This document shows, one piece after another, positions 1 through 10,412 of a stretch of DNA of 64,000 nt; position 1 is the first letter of the stretch; the number at the start of each line of letters is the position of its first letter. Source of the stretch: Hansschlegelia plantiphila. GTDB lineage: Bacteria; Pseudomonadota; Alphaproteobacteria; Rhizobiales; Methylopilaceae. The stretch spans positions 652,960-716,959 of the forward strand of contig NZ_BSFI01000007.1 of the NCBI RefSeq assembly GCF_027922265.1, written 5' to 3'. The notes under the pieces were generated by a model. That model saw nothing but the letters and a program-made list of their open reading frames with translations, ran no database searches and was not told where the DNA came from. The position numbers and the translations under genes were made by a program.

Positions 1-48
1 GGGCAAAAAGCGCATTCCGCGAAGCTAACCACGCTAGAGGAAACAGAC

Positions 49-381
49 ATGCCGGTGAATACGTTTGACGACGCTCAGAAGTTCGGTCGCGAGAACATGG
101 ACCTAACCCTCAAGAGCTTGGGCTCGGTGAGCAAGGGCTTGCAGGCGATCGCAGTCGAAGTGGCCGATTATTCGAAGAAGGCTTTCGAAGACAATTCGGC
201 GCTGTTCGAGAAGATCGTCGGCGCGAAGAGCGTGGACAAGGCGATCGAAGTCCAGTCGCAGTTCGTGAAGTCGGCTTACGAAACCTATCTCGCTCGCATG
301 ACGAAAATCGGCGAGCTCTACGCCGACATGGCCAAAGAGAGCTACAAGCCGATCGAGAGCGCTTTCGCCAAGGCGAAGTGA
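49..381 (+). CDS. Phasin family protein (PHA granule-associated)
   Basis: A 110-residue, all-helical, charged protein without a signal peptide or membrane segment. Its pattern of short amphipathic helices and its length match the small Phasin_2-type proteins that coat polyhydroxyalkanoate granules in Hyphomicrobiales. A purine-rich stretch (GAGGAAA) lies about 7 nt before the ATG. A strong intrinsic terminator follows, so the gene is probably monocistronic. The PHA synthase gene is elsewhere in the window (44.1-46.3 kb), consistent with a PHA-storing cell. The exact phasin subclass cannot be fixed by eye. Confidence 0.85.
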   Translation: MPVNTFDDAQKFGRENMDLTLKSLGSVSKGLQAIAVEVADYSKKAFEDNSALFEKIVGAKSVDKAIEVQSQFVKSAYETYLARMTKIGELYADMAKESYKPIESAFAKAK

Positions 382-425
382 CGCTGGACGGAACGCCGCC
401 GTCCGACGACGGCGACTGAAACGAC

Positions 426-454
426 AAGCCCGGCTTCGAGCCGGGCTTTTTTTT
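426..454 (+). terminator. Intrinsic terminator after the phasin gene
   Basis: A perfect 10-bp GC-rich stem (AAGCCCGGCT / AGCCGGGCTT) with a TCG loop is followed by a run of eight T. It lies 45 nt beyond the phasin stop codon. It also argues against the longest clpS reading frame, whose first codon would fall inside this T run. Confidence 0.92.
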
Positions 455-686
455 GTCCAGCGGCGTGCATACTTGGGTGATGCGAACGGCCTTTCCCCGG
501 TCTGGCGCGTTCGAAAAACCGGGGCTAGGATCGACAGGTGATTTGGTGCGGCGCCGCGGAAGGCTCGCCACGTATAGACGGTGCGACGACGAGACGGCTG
601 GAATGAGGGAGGCTAGGACCACGACTCCGAAACGTAATCTGCGCCGCCCGACGGGTCGGCGCAGCGTGGTCGCGCTCAGGGCCGGC

Positions 687-1022
687 ATGAACGTCGCAGG
701 TCCGCCGCGGCGTGTCGAAGACGCAGCGCCCGGCACGGTCGTGGTCACCAAGACGCGGACCAAGGTTAAGCGGCCGAGTCTGTACAGGGTGCTGATACTG
801 AACGACGACTACACCCCAATGGAGTTCGTCGTGCATGTTCTGGAGCAGTTCTTTTCGAAAGACCGTGAAGCCGCGACGCGCATCATGCTGCACGTCCATA
901 ATCACGGCGCCGGGGAGTGCGGCGTCTACACGTATGAGGTCGCTGAAACCAAGGTGACGCAGGTGATGGATTTTGCTCGCAAGCACCAGCACCCCTTGCA
1001 ATGCGTCATGGAGAAGAAGTGA
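687..1022 (+). CDS. clpS: ATP-dependent Clp protease adaptor ClpS
   Basis: ClpS binds N-degron substrates and delivers them to ClpA-ClpP. The conserved core is clear: a [21 protein letters not shown] block, then a central [20 protein letters not shown] segment and a C-terminal MEKK. The frame is open from 453, but that start sits in the phasin terminator. ATG 687 gives 111 residues, the usual ClpS size, with a variable basic leader before the fold; ATG 603 is the main alternative. The stop codon overlaps the clpA Shine-Dalgarno, so the two genes are translationally close. Confidence 0.93.
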   Translation: MNVAGPPRRVEDAAPGTVVVTKTRTKVKRPSLYRVLILNDDYTPMEFVVHVLEQFFSKDREAATRIMLHVHNHGAGECGVYTYEVAETKVTQVMDFARKHQHPLQCVMEKK

Positions 1023-1032
1023 GGTAATCCAA

Positions 1033-3459
<2,427 letters not shown>

Positions 3460-3461
3460 AT

Positions 3462-4256
3462 ATGCGGTCTGCCCCCGAAGCCGGCGCCGCCGGCTCTTCG
3501 GGGGCCGAGGCGTTTTCCCCTGAAGAGCCGCCTGCGGACGAGTCGAGCGCCTCGTCCTGGTTCTGGCGGGGCGCGCGGGCCTCCCTCAGCACCCCGGGCT
3601 TCGTGCTGTTCGGAAGCTTCACCGGCTTCGGCGCGATGACGCATGACTTCGGCTGGCCTGTCTGGGCCGCCGCGCTCTCGACGCTGTTGATCTGGGCCGC
3701 GCCCGGCCAGTTGGTGCTGGCGGGCGCGCTCGCGAGCGGCGCCGGAATCGCGGCCTCCTCGCTCGCCGTGACGATTTCGGCCGTGCGGCTGCTGCCGATG
3801 GTCGTCGCCATCCTGCCCGTCCTGCGGACGCCCGAGACCCGCTTCGGGACCAGGCTGCTGGCCGCCCACTATGTCGCGGTCACGGCATGGTTCGAAGGCA
3901 CGCGGCGGACACAAGCCATGCCGCGCACGGCGCGGATGCCGTATTTTCTGGGTCTCGCCAACGGGCTGGTCGCGGGCAGCACCATCGCGACCGTCGCGGG
4001 CCACGCCGCCGCCGCCAACTTGCCCGCGCCGCTGTCGATCGGGCTGCTGGGGCTGACGCCCGTCTACTTCCTGCTGTCGCTCGAGCGCGGAGCGGGCGGC
4101 ATAGGGGAGCGGGTCGCGATCGTGCTGGGCCTCGTCATGGCGCCGGTCGTCTCGCAGATGTCGGCTAGCTTCGACCTATTGCTCACCGGCGGAATCGGCG
4201 GAACCGCGGCGTTCCTCGTCGACCGAGCCATCCGCCGCCGCCAGGCGGCGTCGTGA
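3462..4256 (+). CDS. azlC: AzlC family branched-chain amino acid exporter, large subunit
   Basis: A multi-pass inner-membrane protein of 264 residues. It has several hydrophobic segments and the AzlC-type motifs FGAMTHDFGWPVWAA and WAAPGQLVLAGALASG. With AzlD it forms a branched-chain amino-acid (BrnFE-like) exporter. The first ~45 residues are a Pro/Glu/Ser-rich cytoplasmic extension. The gene begins two bases after the clpA stop and overlaps azlD by four bases (GTGA), so azlC-azlD are translationally coupled. Substrate is inferred from the family only. Confidence 0.85.
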   Translation: MRSAPEAGAAGSSGAEAFSPEEPPADESSASSWFWRGARASLSTPGFVLFGSFTGFGAMTHDFGWPVWAAALSTLLIWAAPGQLVLAGALASGAGIAASSLAVTISAVRLLPMVVAILPVLRTPETRFGTRLLAAHYVAVTAWFEGTRRTQAMPRTARMPYFLGLANGLVAGSTIATVAGHAAAANLPAPLSIGLLGLTPVYFLLSLERGAGGIGERVAIVLGLVMAPVVSQMSASFDLLLTGGIGGTAAFLVDRAIRRRQAAS

Positions 4257-4594
4257 ATCAGCACGACGCGTGGTTCATGCTGCTCGCGGTGCTCGCGGCG
4301 TTCGCCGCGAATGAGGTGTGGCGGGTGCTCGGCGCCGTGCTGTCGGCGCGGCTGGATGAGAACAGCGCCCTGTTCTCATGGGTCAAGATGGTCGCCACCG
4401 CCCTGGTCGCGGGCCTTGTCGCGAAACTCGTGCTGTCGCCCACCGGCGGCTTCGCGCTCGCGCCGCTCTGGCTCAGGCTGGGGTCGGTCGGCGTCGGGGT
4501 TGCGGTCTACGCCGCCGGGCGCCGCTCTCTGGCGCTCGGCGTCGGCGCGGCCGAAGTCGTGCTCATCGCCGGGATGGTGATGCTGGGGAGGTGA
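4253..4594 (+). CDS. azlD: AzlD family protein, small subunit of amino acid exporter
   Basis: A 113-residue protein with three to four hydrophobic segments, the usual size and topology for AzlD, partner of AzlC. It starts at GTG 4253, overlapping the azlC stop. The N-terminal region (FMLLAVLAAFAANEVWRVLG) and a GRRSLALGVGAAE segment fit the family. The following gene is on the opposite strand, so azlD ends this operon. Confidence 0.83.
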   Translation: MNQHDAWFMLLAVLAAFAANEVWRVLGAVLSARLDENSALFSWVKMVATALVAGLVAKLVLSPTGGFALAPLWLRLGSVGVGVAVYAAGRRSLALGVGAAEVVLIAGMVMLGR

Positions 4595-4619
4595 GGCCTC
4601 CTGGCCAGACGGGTGAGCG

Positions 4620-5045
4620 TCACTCCGCCAGAGCGGCTCGGATCTTCTCGGCGTGGGCGGCAAGCACTTCCTGCGTCTCCATCTGGCCGGTGTGCGGCCT
4701 GAGCGGCACGTCCGTCCAGCGCGGCAGCAGATGGACGTGGGTGTGGAACACGACCTGCCCGCCGGCGGATTCGTTGAACTGCTGGATGGTCATGCCCTCG
4801 GCGCCCAGGCCGGCCTTGACCGCGCGCGCCACTTTCTGAACCGCGACGAACAGCGGGCCAAGATCGGCGAGCTCCATCTCCAGCAGGTTCCGCGACGGCG
4901 CCTTCGGAATCACCAGCACGTGGCCGTCGGCGCGCGGCATCACGTCCATGAAGGCGAGCGCGGCGTCGTCCTCGTAGACCGTGTGGGCGGGCAGGTCGCC
5001 CCTGAGGATCTTGGCGAAGATGTTGTCGCTCTCGTAATCAGCCAT
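4620..5045 (-). CDS. HIT family protein (HINT-type nucleoside phosphoramidase/hydrolase)
   Basis: A histidine-triad nucleotide-binding protein of 141 residues. The HIT signature HTHVH is at 101-105, preceded by the adenosine-binding N-terminus (DNIFAKILRGDLPAHTVYEDD) and a GHVLVIPK block. The upstream in-frame extension to 5111 is Ala/Arg-rich with no family resemblance. ATG 5045, giving MADYESDNIFAKI, has GGAG upstream and is preferred. The FemAB-like gene lies just upstream in the same direction, likely in the same transcript. Confidence 0.92.
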   Translation of the reverse strand: MADYESDNIFAKILRGDLPAHTVYEDDAALAFMDVMPRADGHVLVIPKAPSRNLLEMELADLGPLFVAVQKVARAVKAGLGAEGMTIQQFNESAGGQVVFHTHVHLLPRWTDVPLRPHTGQMETQEVLAAHAEKIRAALAE

Positions 5046-5107
5046 CGCGATGCGGCTCCGTTCGTCGTGTTCGGCGGCGCCAGCTCTCGCGGAGCGGACG
5101 GCGGCGG

Positions 5108-6343
5108 TCAAGCGTCGTCTTCGACGCCTCGCCCGTCCCCGCGGCGGAAAGGCGTCAGGGCCTCGAGGTCGTCATTGGCGAGCGCGACATAGGCGCGCTC
5201 GCGCTTGAGGTAATCGGCGACCGCCCGGTTCAATGCGGGATCGGCGAAGGCGTGGGCCGAATAGGTCGTGACCGGCCGGTAGCCGCGAGCGAGCTTGTGC
5301 TCGCCCTGCGCGCCCGCTTCGACGCGGGCCAGGCCGCGCGTGATCGCCGCGTCGATCGCCTGATGGTAGCAGACCTCGAAATGCAGGAAGGGCCGCTCCT
5401 CGATGGCGCCCCAATAGCGACCGTAGAGCGCGTCGCCGCCGATGAAGTTGAGCGCGCCCGCGATCGGTCTGCCTCCGTGGTCCGCCATCACCAGCAGGAT
5501 TCGCTCGGGCATCGCCTCGCCGACCAGGCTGAAGAAGCGGCGGTTGAGATAGGGCCGGCCCCATTTGCGAGAGCCCGTGTCCATGTAGAACTCGAAGAAC
5601 GCGTCCCAGTCCGCCTCGCGGAGGTCTGAGCCTGTGACATGGCGGATCGTGACCCCATCCGCCACGGCCTCGCGCCGCTCGCGCTTCAACTGCTTGCGCT
5701 TGCGGGAGGCGAGGTCGGCGAGGAAGTCCTCGTAAGCGCCGTAGCCCTCATTGCTCCAGTGGAACTGCCGGTCGGTCCGCGCCAGAAAGCCCTGCCGCGT
5801 CAGCAGGGCCTGCTCGGCCTCGGTCGCGAAGGTGACGTGCGCCGACGAAACGCCGGTCTGCCGCATGACGGCGAGCAGGGCGGCGGCCAGGCCCCCTTGA
5901 GCCGTCTCGCGGTCCTGCTCGGGCGCGGCCAGAAGCCTCGGGCCGGTCGCAGGCGTGAAGGGCGCCGCGACCTGCAGCTTCGGATAATAGTCGCCGCCGG
6001 CGCGTTCATAGGCTTCGGCGAAACCATGGTCGAAGACATACTCGCCCTGGCTGTGGCTCTTGAGGTAGCACGGCGCCACGCCGGCGACCGCCCCGTCCTC
6101 GTCCTCCAGCACGATATGTCTCGGTCCCCAGCCCAGGCGCGGCGAGACCGAGCCGGACTTTTCCAGCGCGTTGAGGAAGCGCCAGTCGATGAAGGGGTTG
6201 TAGCGCGCAAGACCGCCGTCCGAGAGCGCGCAGGCGTTCCAGACATCGCGCTCGATGTCGTCGATCCGCTCGACGACGCGGGCGGTGAAGGATTTCTGAG
6301 CGTGCATCCGGGTTTCAGGCGTGTCGCGTCGCGGAAGGATCAT
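5108..6343 (-). CDS. GNAT/FemAB-like acyltransferase (DUF482, PF04339-type)
   Basis: A 411-residue cytoplasmic protein. Recognisable blocks include the N-terminal NPFIDWRFLNALEKSGSV, a FDHGFAEAYERAGGDYYPKLQVAAPFTPATGPR block, and the C-terminal EVCYHQAIDAAITRGLARVEAGAQGEHK block typical of this family (COG3146). Members are annotated as peptidoglycan-type or GNAT aminoacyl/acetyl transferases; the substrate is unknown. The start is 6343, with an in-frame ATG at 6307 as alternative. It precedes the HIT gene by 60 nt, a pairing I believe is common in Hyphomicrobiales. Confidence 0.85.
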   Translation of the reverse strand: MILPRRDTPETRMHAQKSFTARVVERIDDIERDVWNACALSDGGLARYNPFIDWRFLNALEKSGSVSPRLGWGPRHIVLEDEDGAVAGVAPCYLKSHSQGEYVFDHGFAEAYERAGGDYYPKLQVAAPFTPATGPRLLAAPEQDRETAQGGLAAALLAVMRQTGVSSAHVTFATEAEQALLTRQGFLARTDRQFHWSNEGYGAYEDFLADLASRKRKQLKRERREAVADGVTIRHVTGSDLREADWDAFFEFYMDTGSRKWGRPYLNRRFFSLVGEAMPERILLVMADHGGRPIAGALNFIGGDALYGRYWGAIEERPFLHFEVCYHQAIDAAITRGLARVEAGAQGEHKLARGYRPVTTYSAHAFADPALNRAVADYLKRERAYVALANDDLEALTPFRRGDGRGVEDDA

Positions 6344-6522
6344 CCGAAACTAGGCTCCGGCGCCCGACGATCCAGACGCCCGGGGGTGCGGCGAACGGCC
6401 AAGGTCACGGACCTTTATCCGGAGCGCCACGTTTGATCTTATGCGGCCCGGCCCGAGGGCCCAATGCGATCGACCGGCGCACCCACGCCGCGACGGCCGA
6501 CGAGGTGGAGGATAAGCGACGC

Positions 6523-7053
6523 ATGAAAATTCAACTTCTCTCGGCAGCCGCTGCGCTGATCGCGCTGACGGGCGTCGCCGACGCGCACGGGCCGACGCGG
6601 CAGAAGACGCAGCAACAGGTCGAGATCAACGCGACGCCGGACAAGGTCTGGAAGGTGGTCGGAAACTTTCAGGACGCAAGCTGGATCCCGATCGTCGAAA
6701 AGACCGAAGGGTCGGGCGGCAACGACAAGGACGCCACCCGCAAGCTGACGCTGAAGGGCGGCGCCACCGTCGAGGAGGTGCTCGACACCTACGACGCGTC
6801 GGGCTTCACCTACCACTACCGGATCACGAACGTCGACGTGAAGGTCCTGCCCGTCACCAATTACTCCTCCAAGATCACCGTGAAGGCCGACGGCGACAAG
6901 TCGACCGTGACGTGGTGGGGCGCCTTCTACCGCGGCTATCCGAACAACGATCCGCCGGCCGAGCTCAGCGATGAGGCCGCGATCAAGGCCGTCAACGACC
7001 TCTACAAGGCCGGCCTGGGGAACCTGAAGGACAAGGTCGAGAAGGGGAGCTGA
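6523..7053 (+). CDS. Periplasmic SRPBCC protein, MxaD-like
   Basis: A 176-residue exported protein. It has a clear signal peptide (hydrophobic LLSAAAALIALTGVADA, cleavage near residue 21), then a mature start HGPTRQK and a START/SRPBCC fold (INATPDKVWKVVGNFQDASWIP). This resembles MxaD of methylotrophs, a periplasmic protein reported to aid electron transfer from methanol dehydrogenase to cytochrome cL. ATG 6523 has GGAGG 11 nt upstream; the longer frame from 6433 would bury the signal peptide. It is followed within 8 nt by a beta-propeller gene. Calling it true MxaD is not justified, because no mxa/xox genes flank it. Confidence 0.72.
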   Translation: MKIQLLSAAAALIALTGVADAHGPTRQKTQQQVEINATPDKVWKVVGNFQDASWIPIVEKTEGSGGNDKDATRKLTLKGGATVEEVLDTYDASGFTYHYRITNVDVKVLPVTNYSSKITVKADGDKSTVTWWGAFYRGYPNNDPPAELSDEAAIKAVNDLYKAGLGNLKDKVEKGS

Positions 7054-7060
7054 CGCACCC

Positions 7061-7999
7061 GTGCGCAGCGTCCTCGCAGCGCTTTGCCTCGTCGCCGCAG
7101 GGTCAGCCTGCGCCGACGAGGCGTTCATCACCAACCAGAGCGGCGACGACCTGACCGTGCTCGACCTCGCGACCGGTAAGGCGGTCGCGACGATTCCGAT
7201 CGGGGGCAAGCCCGCTGGGATCGCGGTCTCGGCAGACGGCGCGCGCGCCTATGTGACCAGCCCCGAGGGCAAGAGCCTCGCGATCCTCGACGCCGCGGCC
7301 GGCAAAGTCCTGTCGCGCATTCCGCTCGAGGGCGGGCCGCTCGGCGTCGCGGTGCATCCCTCCGGCGCGCCGGTCTATGTCGCGGACTGGTATGGCGAGC
7401 GGATCTTCGCGATCGATCCCGCAAAGGGGGCGGTGACCGCTGAGATCGCCGTCGGCAAGTCGCCCTCCGGTCTTGCGCTGACGCCTGACGGTAAGACTCT
7501 GCTCTCGGCGGACCGTGAATCGGATGAGATTTCGATCGTCGACGTCGCCACGAACGAACGGGTGGCGACGGTCGCCGTCGGGAAGCATCCTTTCGGCGTG
7601 ACGATCGACGCGAAGGGCGAGCGCGCCTACACGGCGAACGTTGAGTCGAACGACGTGTCCGTCATCGACATCGCGGCCAGAAAGGTCATAGCGACCGTCA
7701 AGGTCGGGGAGCGGCCCTATGTGGTCGGTCTCGCGGCCGGGCGCGCGTTCGTCTCCGATCAATACGCCGCGCAGATTTCCGTCTTCGACGTCGCCACGCT
7801 GGCGACGGTCGGCGAGATCGCGGTCGGCGATTATCCGGAAGGCGTTCAGGCTTCGCGCGACGGCAAGCGCGTCTACGTCGTCAACTGGTCGTCGAATACG
7901 GTGTCGGAGATCGACGCGACGACGCTGAAGGTCGTGCGCGAAATGGAGGTCGGAGACGGCCCGCGCTCGTTCGGCCTGTTCATCCGGCCGACGCCATGA
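7061..7999 (+). CDS. Secreted YVTN-type seven-bladed beta-propeller protein
   Basis: 312 residues starting at GTG 7061, with GGGGAG upstream. It has a signal peptide (VLAALCLVAAGSACA) followed by about seven ~42-residue repeats of the form V-x-ID-x-A-x-x-V-V-A-T-I-x-V-G-x-x-P-x-G-V, i.e. a complete YVTN/NHL-like propeller. Proteins of this type are associated with PQQ-dependent alcohol catabolism in methylotrophs, which fits its MxaD-like neighbour; it could be a scaffold or a PQQ/cytochrome-associated factor. Its last 20 bp overlap the convergent response-regulator gene. Confidence 0.86.
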   Translation: MRSVLAALCLVAAGSACADEAFITNQSGDDLTVLDLATGKAVATIPIGGKPAGIAVSADGARAYVTSPEGKSLAILDAAAGKVLSRIPLEGGPLGVAVHPSGAPVYVADWYGERIFAIDPAKGAVTAEIAVGKSPSGLALTPDGKTLLSADRESDEISIVDVATNERVATVAVGKHPFGVTIDAKGERAYTANVESNDVSVIDIAARKVIATVKVGERPYVVGLAAGRAFVSDQYAAQISVFDVATLATVGEIAVGDYPEGVQASRDGKRVYVVNWSSNTVSEIDATTLKVVREMEVGDGPRSFGLFIRPTP

Positions 8000-8372
8000 C
8001 GGAGCCGAGGCTTCGCCCTAGATCGCGAACCTGTTTTGCGAGCGTCATCGGGTCGAACGGCTTGGAGATCACCGCGACCACCCCGAGCGTCCTGAACCGT
8101 TCGGCTTCACGAGACTGGGTTTGCGCGGTGATGAAAACGACCGGGACGGCGGCCGAGGCCGGCTGGGCGCGGAGCAGCCCCAATGTAGCCGGCCCGTCGA
8201 GATCAGGCATCATGACGTCGAGCAGAATGATATCTGGCTTGAACGACTGGGCTTTCAGCACGGCTTCCGCGCCCGACGCGGCGGTCTCGACCACGGCGTC
8301 GCCGTCGAGTTCAAGAGACAGCCGGGCGACCTCTCGGATGTCCGGCTCGTCGTCGACGTATAGTACGCGCAT
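7980..8372 (-). CDS. Single-domain response regulator (CheY-like receiver)
   Basis: A 130-residue stand-alone receiver domain. It has the acidic pocket DDEPD (7-11), the phospho-acceptor Asp52 in LLDVMMPDLDG, the switch Thr in VVFITAQ and the Lys of ISKPFDP. No output domain follows. ATG 8372 has an excellent AGGAG 7 nt upstream; the longer frame adds 19 unrelated residues. No histidine kinase is adjacent, so the partner is unknown. Confidence 0.93.
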   Translation of the reverse strand: MRVLYVDDEPDIREVARLSLELDGDAVVETAASGAEAVLKAQSFKPDIILLDVMMPDLDGPATLGLLRAQPASAAVPVVFITAQTQSREAERFRTLGVVAVISKPFDPMTLAKQVRDLGRSLGSVMASAG

Positions 8373-8438
8373 TACCGACTCCTGCTCGTCAGCAACGAGG
8401 AGGAAGCGGCGCTGCGACGCGCGTTGCAAGTCCGATGA

Positions 8439-8705
8439 TCAGCCGAACGCGCCCATCGCGCTCCACAGGATCGCGCCTGACATCAACGCCAGACCGATCA
8501 TGTCGCCATTGAGCAGCTGCCGCTCGATTGCATTGTGGGGGGCAGTATTGAGCAACGAGTCATCGACAATATCGATGTCAGTCGAGCTGTAGTCTTCCTG
8601 GGATGAGGTCGAATCGAAGTCATCATTCAGATCCCCGGCGAAATTTGCTCCGGGAACGAACGAACGGGAAGCGGCTGCTTGCGCATTTTCAATAACATGA
8701 AACAT
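8439..8705 (-). CDS. Small acidic protein of unknown function with hydrophobic C-terminus
   Basis: I do not recognise this 88-residue ORF. The middle is strongly acidic and Ser/Thr-rich (DLNDDFDSTSSQEDYSSTDID). The end is hydrophobic (GDMIGLALMSGAILWSAMGAFG), like a short membrane anchor. Base composition is more AT-rich than flanking genes. ATG 8705 has a possible GGTGA 6 nt upstream; the frame stays open to 8783. A strong hairpin (8751-8781) lies in the would-be leader. It may share a transcript with the response regulator 67 nt downstream. Coding status is uncertain. Confidence 0.42.
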   Translation of the reverse strand: MFHVIENAQAAASRSFVPGANFAGDLNDDFDSTSSQEDYSSTDIDIVDDSLLNTAPHNAIERQLLNGDMIGLALMSGAILWSAMGAFG

Positions 8706-8750
8706 TGCAGTCACCGCTTGTGTCGTGTCCAACCACACACACAACGCAGC

Positions 8751-8781
8751 GACGTCTGCCAGGTTCCGCCTGACAGACGTC
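8751..8781. promoter_or_regulatory. Imperfect inverted repeat / leader hairpin
   Basis: Arms of 13 bp (GACGTCTGCCAGG / CCTGACAGACGTC) with one mismatch flank a 5-nt TTCCG loop, next to an AC-dinucleotide run. It lies between the 59-codon and the 88-codon minus-strand ORFs. On the plus strand a T6 run follows after 9 nt, so it could be a leader hairpin, an operator or a weak terminator. Confidence 0.5.
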
Positions 8782-8810
8782 ATTCACGGATTTTTTACGT
8801 GGGGTTAATT

Positions 8811-8990
8811 TCAGCGCGCGGCGAGCGCGCCGTCATCCAGCAGATGTTCGAGCGCGCCGATCGCGATCTCGAGATCAGCGATCTTGCGAAGCGCCCCGTC
8901 CGACGGAAGGGTCTGCGCGCGGGCCGCCGCGGCGAACAGATCGATCTGCGCCGCCTTCATCCGATCGAGCAACGACTTGTAGTCTTCCAT
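8811..8990 (-). CDS. Small protein of unknown function (59 aa)
   Basis: A short ORF beginning MEDYKSLLDRMKAAQIDLF and ending in GALEHLLDDGALAAR. It is leucine/alanine-rich with regularly spaced hydrophobics, predicting one or two helices. There are no Cys or Trp and no signal peptide. The Shine-Dalgarno is weak (GGGAA about 12 nt upstream). It reads in the same direction as the 88-codon ORF and the response regulator. I do not recognise the family; the compact helical composition makes it a plausible rather than certain gene. Confidence 0.42.
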   Translation of the reverse strand: MEDYKSLLDRMKAAQIDLFAAAARAQTLPSDGALRKIADLEIAIGALEHLLDDGALAAR

Positions 8991-9072
8991 GTGCCGAGCC
9001 GTTCCCGTCGCTTAACGTCAATGCGCCGACGGGCGGGGCGGTCGCCCCGTCGTCGTCGGCAATAAAGAAAAC

Positions 9073-9150
9073 TGGTCGGAGCGAGAGGATTTGAACCTCC
9101 GACCCCTAGTCCCCCAGACTAGTGCGCTAACCGGGCTGCGCCACGCTCCG
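9073..9150 (-). tRNA. tRNA-Pro (anticodon GGG)
   Basis: On the minus strand the 7-bp acceptor stem CGGAGCG/CGCTCCG closes around a D-arm, an anticodon stem CTAGT/ACTAG with loop CTGGGGG (anticodon GGG), and a T-arm containing GGTTCAAATCC. It ends with discriminator A and an encoded CCA. The complete cloverleaf can be drawn by hand. Confidence 0.96.
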
Positions 9151-9332
9151 ATGCCCTTGCGGGCCGAGATCGTCTAGCGCTATGCGGCCTCGCGTGCAAG
9201 CGCTGCTGGCCAAACGATCATAATCGATGTGGGCGCAGGCGGAACGACACCGCTTCCCCATGTCTTCTACCGCCAGTGAATGGCCGCTCCCCCTTGCTGC
9301 CTGCCCTTCGGCCGCTCTGTCCTGGATTTAGA

Positions 9333-10355
9333 ATGACGCAACATTTCTTCCCAGCTGGCGGCCGCGCGCCGGTCGTCGTGGTGACCGGCGCCACCGCCGG
9401 AGTCGGCCGAGCGATAGCGCTGCGGTTCGCGGAAGCGGGCTATTCGGTCGGGCTGATCGCACGCGACGCGCTGGCGCTCGAGGGCGCTCGCGCCGAGATC
9501 GAGAGCTTCGGCGTCGACGCCGTCGCCGTTTCCGCCGACGTCGCGAGCGCCGATCAGGTTTTCAGCGCCGCCGGCCGCATAGAAGGCGAACTCGGGCCGA
9601 TAGCGATCTGGGTCAACAATGCGATGGTCACGGTTATCTCGCCCTTCGCCGCGGTGACTCCGGAGGAATACCGGCGCGTGACCGAGGTCACCTATCTCGG
9701 CGCGGTTCACGGCACGATGGCGGCCCTGAAGCACATGAAACCGCGGGACCGCGGACGCGTCATCCAGATCGGATCGGCGCTGGCCTATCGCGGCCTGCCG
9801 CTCCAGTCGGCCTATTGCGGCGCGAAGCACGCGATCCGCGGGTTCACGGAGAGCGTCAGATCCGAGCTGATCCACGACAGATCCAACGTCAGGCTGATGA
9901 TGGTCGACCTGCCGGCGGTGAACACGCCGCAGTTCGACTGGGCCCGCACGCACATCCTGCGAACGCCCCGCCCGATGGGAAGGCCGGTCCAGCCCGAGGC
10001 GATAGCGGACGGCGTCTTCCGTGCGGCGCACGGCCGGGGACGGGACCACTGGATCGGATGGACGACGGCGCTGACGGTCCTTGGCAACGCGGCGTCGCCG
10101 GGCTTTCTCGATCGCTACCTCGCCAAGGCGGTCGAAGGTCAGCAGACGGCGATCCCGAAGACGCCCGACCGCCGCGACAATCTCGCGGCTCCAGTTTCCG
10201 GTCTCCACCGGACTCAGGGATCATTCAGTCGCGAGGCGAGCGCCAGAGCCCCGCTGCTTCCCGCTGAAGCCGTGCGGCTCGGCGTCGTGACGGCCGGCGC
10301 TCTTGCATGCGCTGCGATCGGGGCGCTGATCGGGGCGGCGATCAGAAGACGGTGA
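9333..10355 (+). CDS. SDR family oxidoreductase with C-terminal membrane segment
   Basis: A classical short-chain dehydrogenase. It shows the nucleotide loop TGATAGVG (18-25), NNAM (NNAG variant, near 95), catalytic Ser148 and the YxxxK pair Tyr161/Lys165. At 340 residues it is about 80 longer than a simple SDR. The tail carries a Pro/Arg-rich linker and a final hydrophobic stretch (LGVVTAGALACAAIGALIGAA) that may anchor it to the membrane. ATG 9333 is preferred over 9276 because the glycine loop then sits at the usual distance from the N-terminus. Substrate unknown. Confidence 0.9.
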   Translation: MTQHFFPAGGRAPVVVVTGATAGVGRAIALRFAEAGYSVGLIARDALALEGARAEIESFGVDAVAVSADVASADQVFSAAGRIEGELGPIAIWVNNAMVTVISPFAAVTPEEYRRVTEVTYLGAVHGTMAALKHMKPRDRGRVIQIGSALAYRGLPLQSAYCGAKHAIRGFTESVRSELIHDRSNVRLMMVDLPAVNTPQFDWARTHILRTPRPMGRPVQPEAIADGVFRAAHGRGRDHWIGWTTALTVLGNAASPGFLDRYLAKAVEGQQTAIPKTPDRRDNLAAPVSGLHRTQGSFSREASARAPLLPAEAVRLGVVTAGALACAAIGALIGAAIRRR

Positions 10356-10412
10356 GGTCGCTTCCCAGCGGCGCCTGAAAGCGGTCGCGATCATGCGAGG
10401 AGACGATTTGTC

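Noticed and set aside
453..602. N-terminal extension of clpS from the longest frame
   Set aside because: Its first codon lies in the phasin terminator T run and the extra residues are Arg/Thr-rich without resemblance to ClpS.
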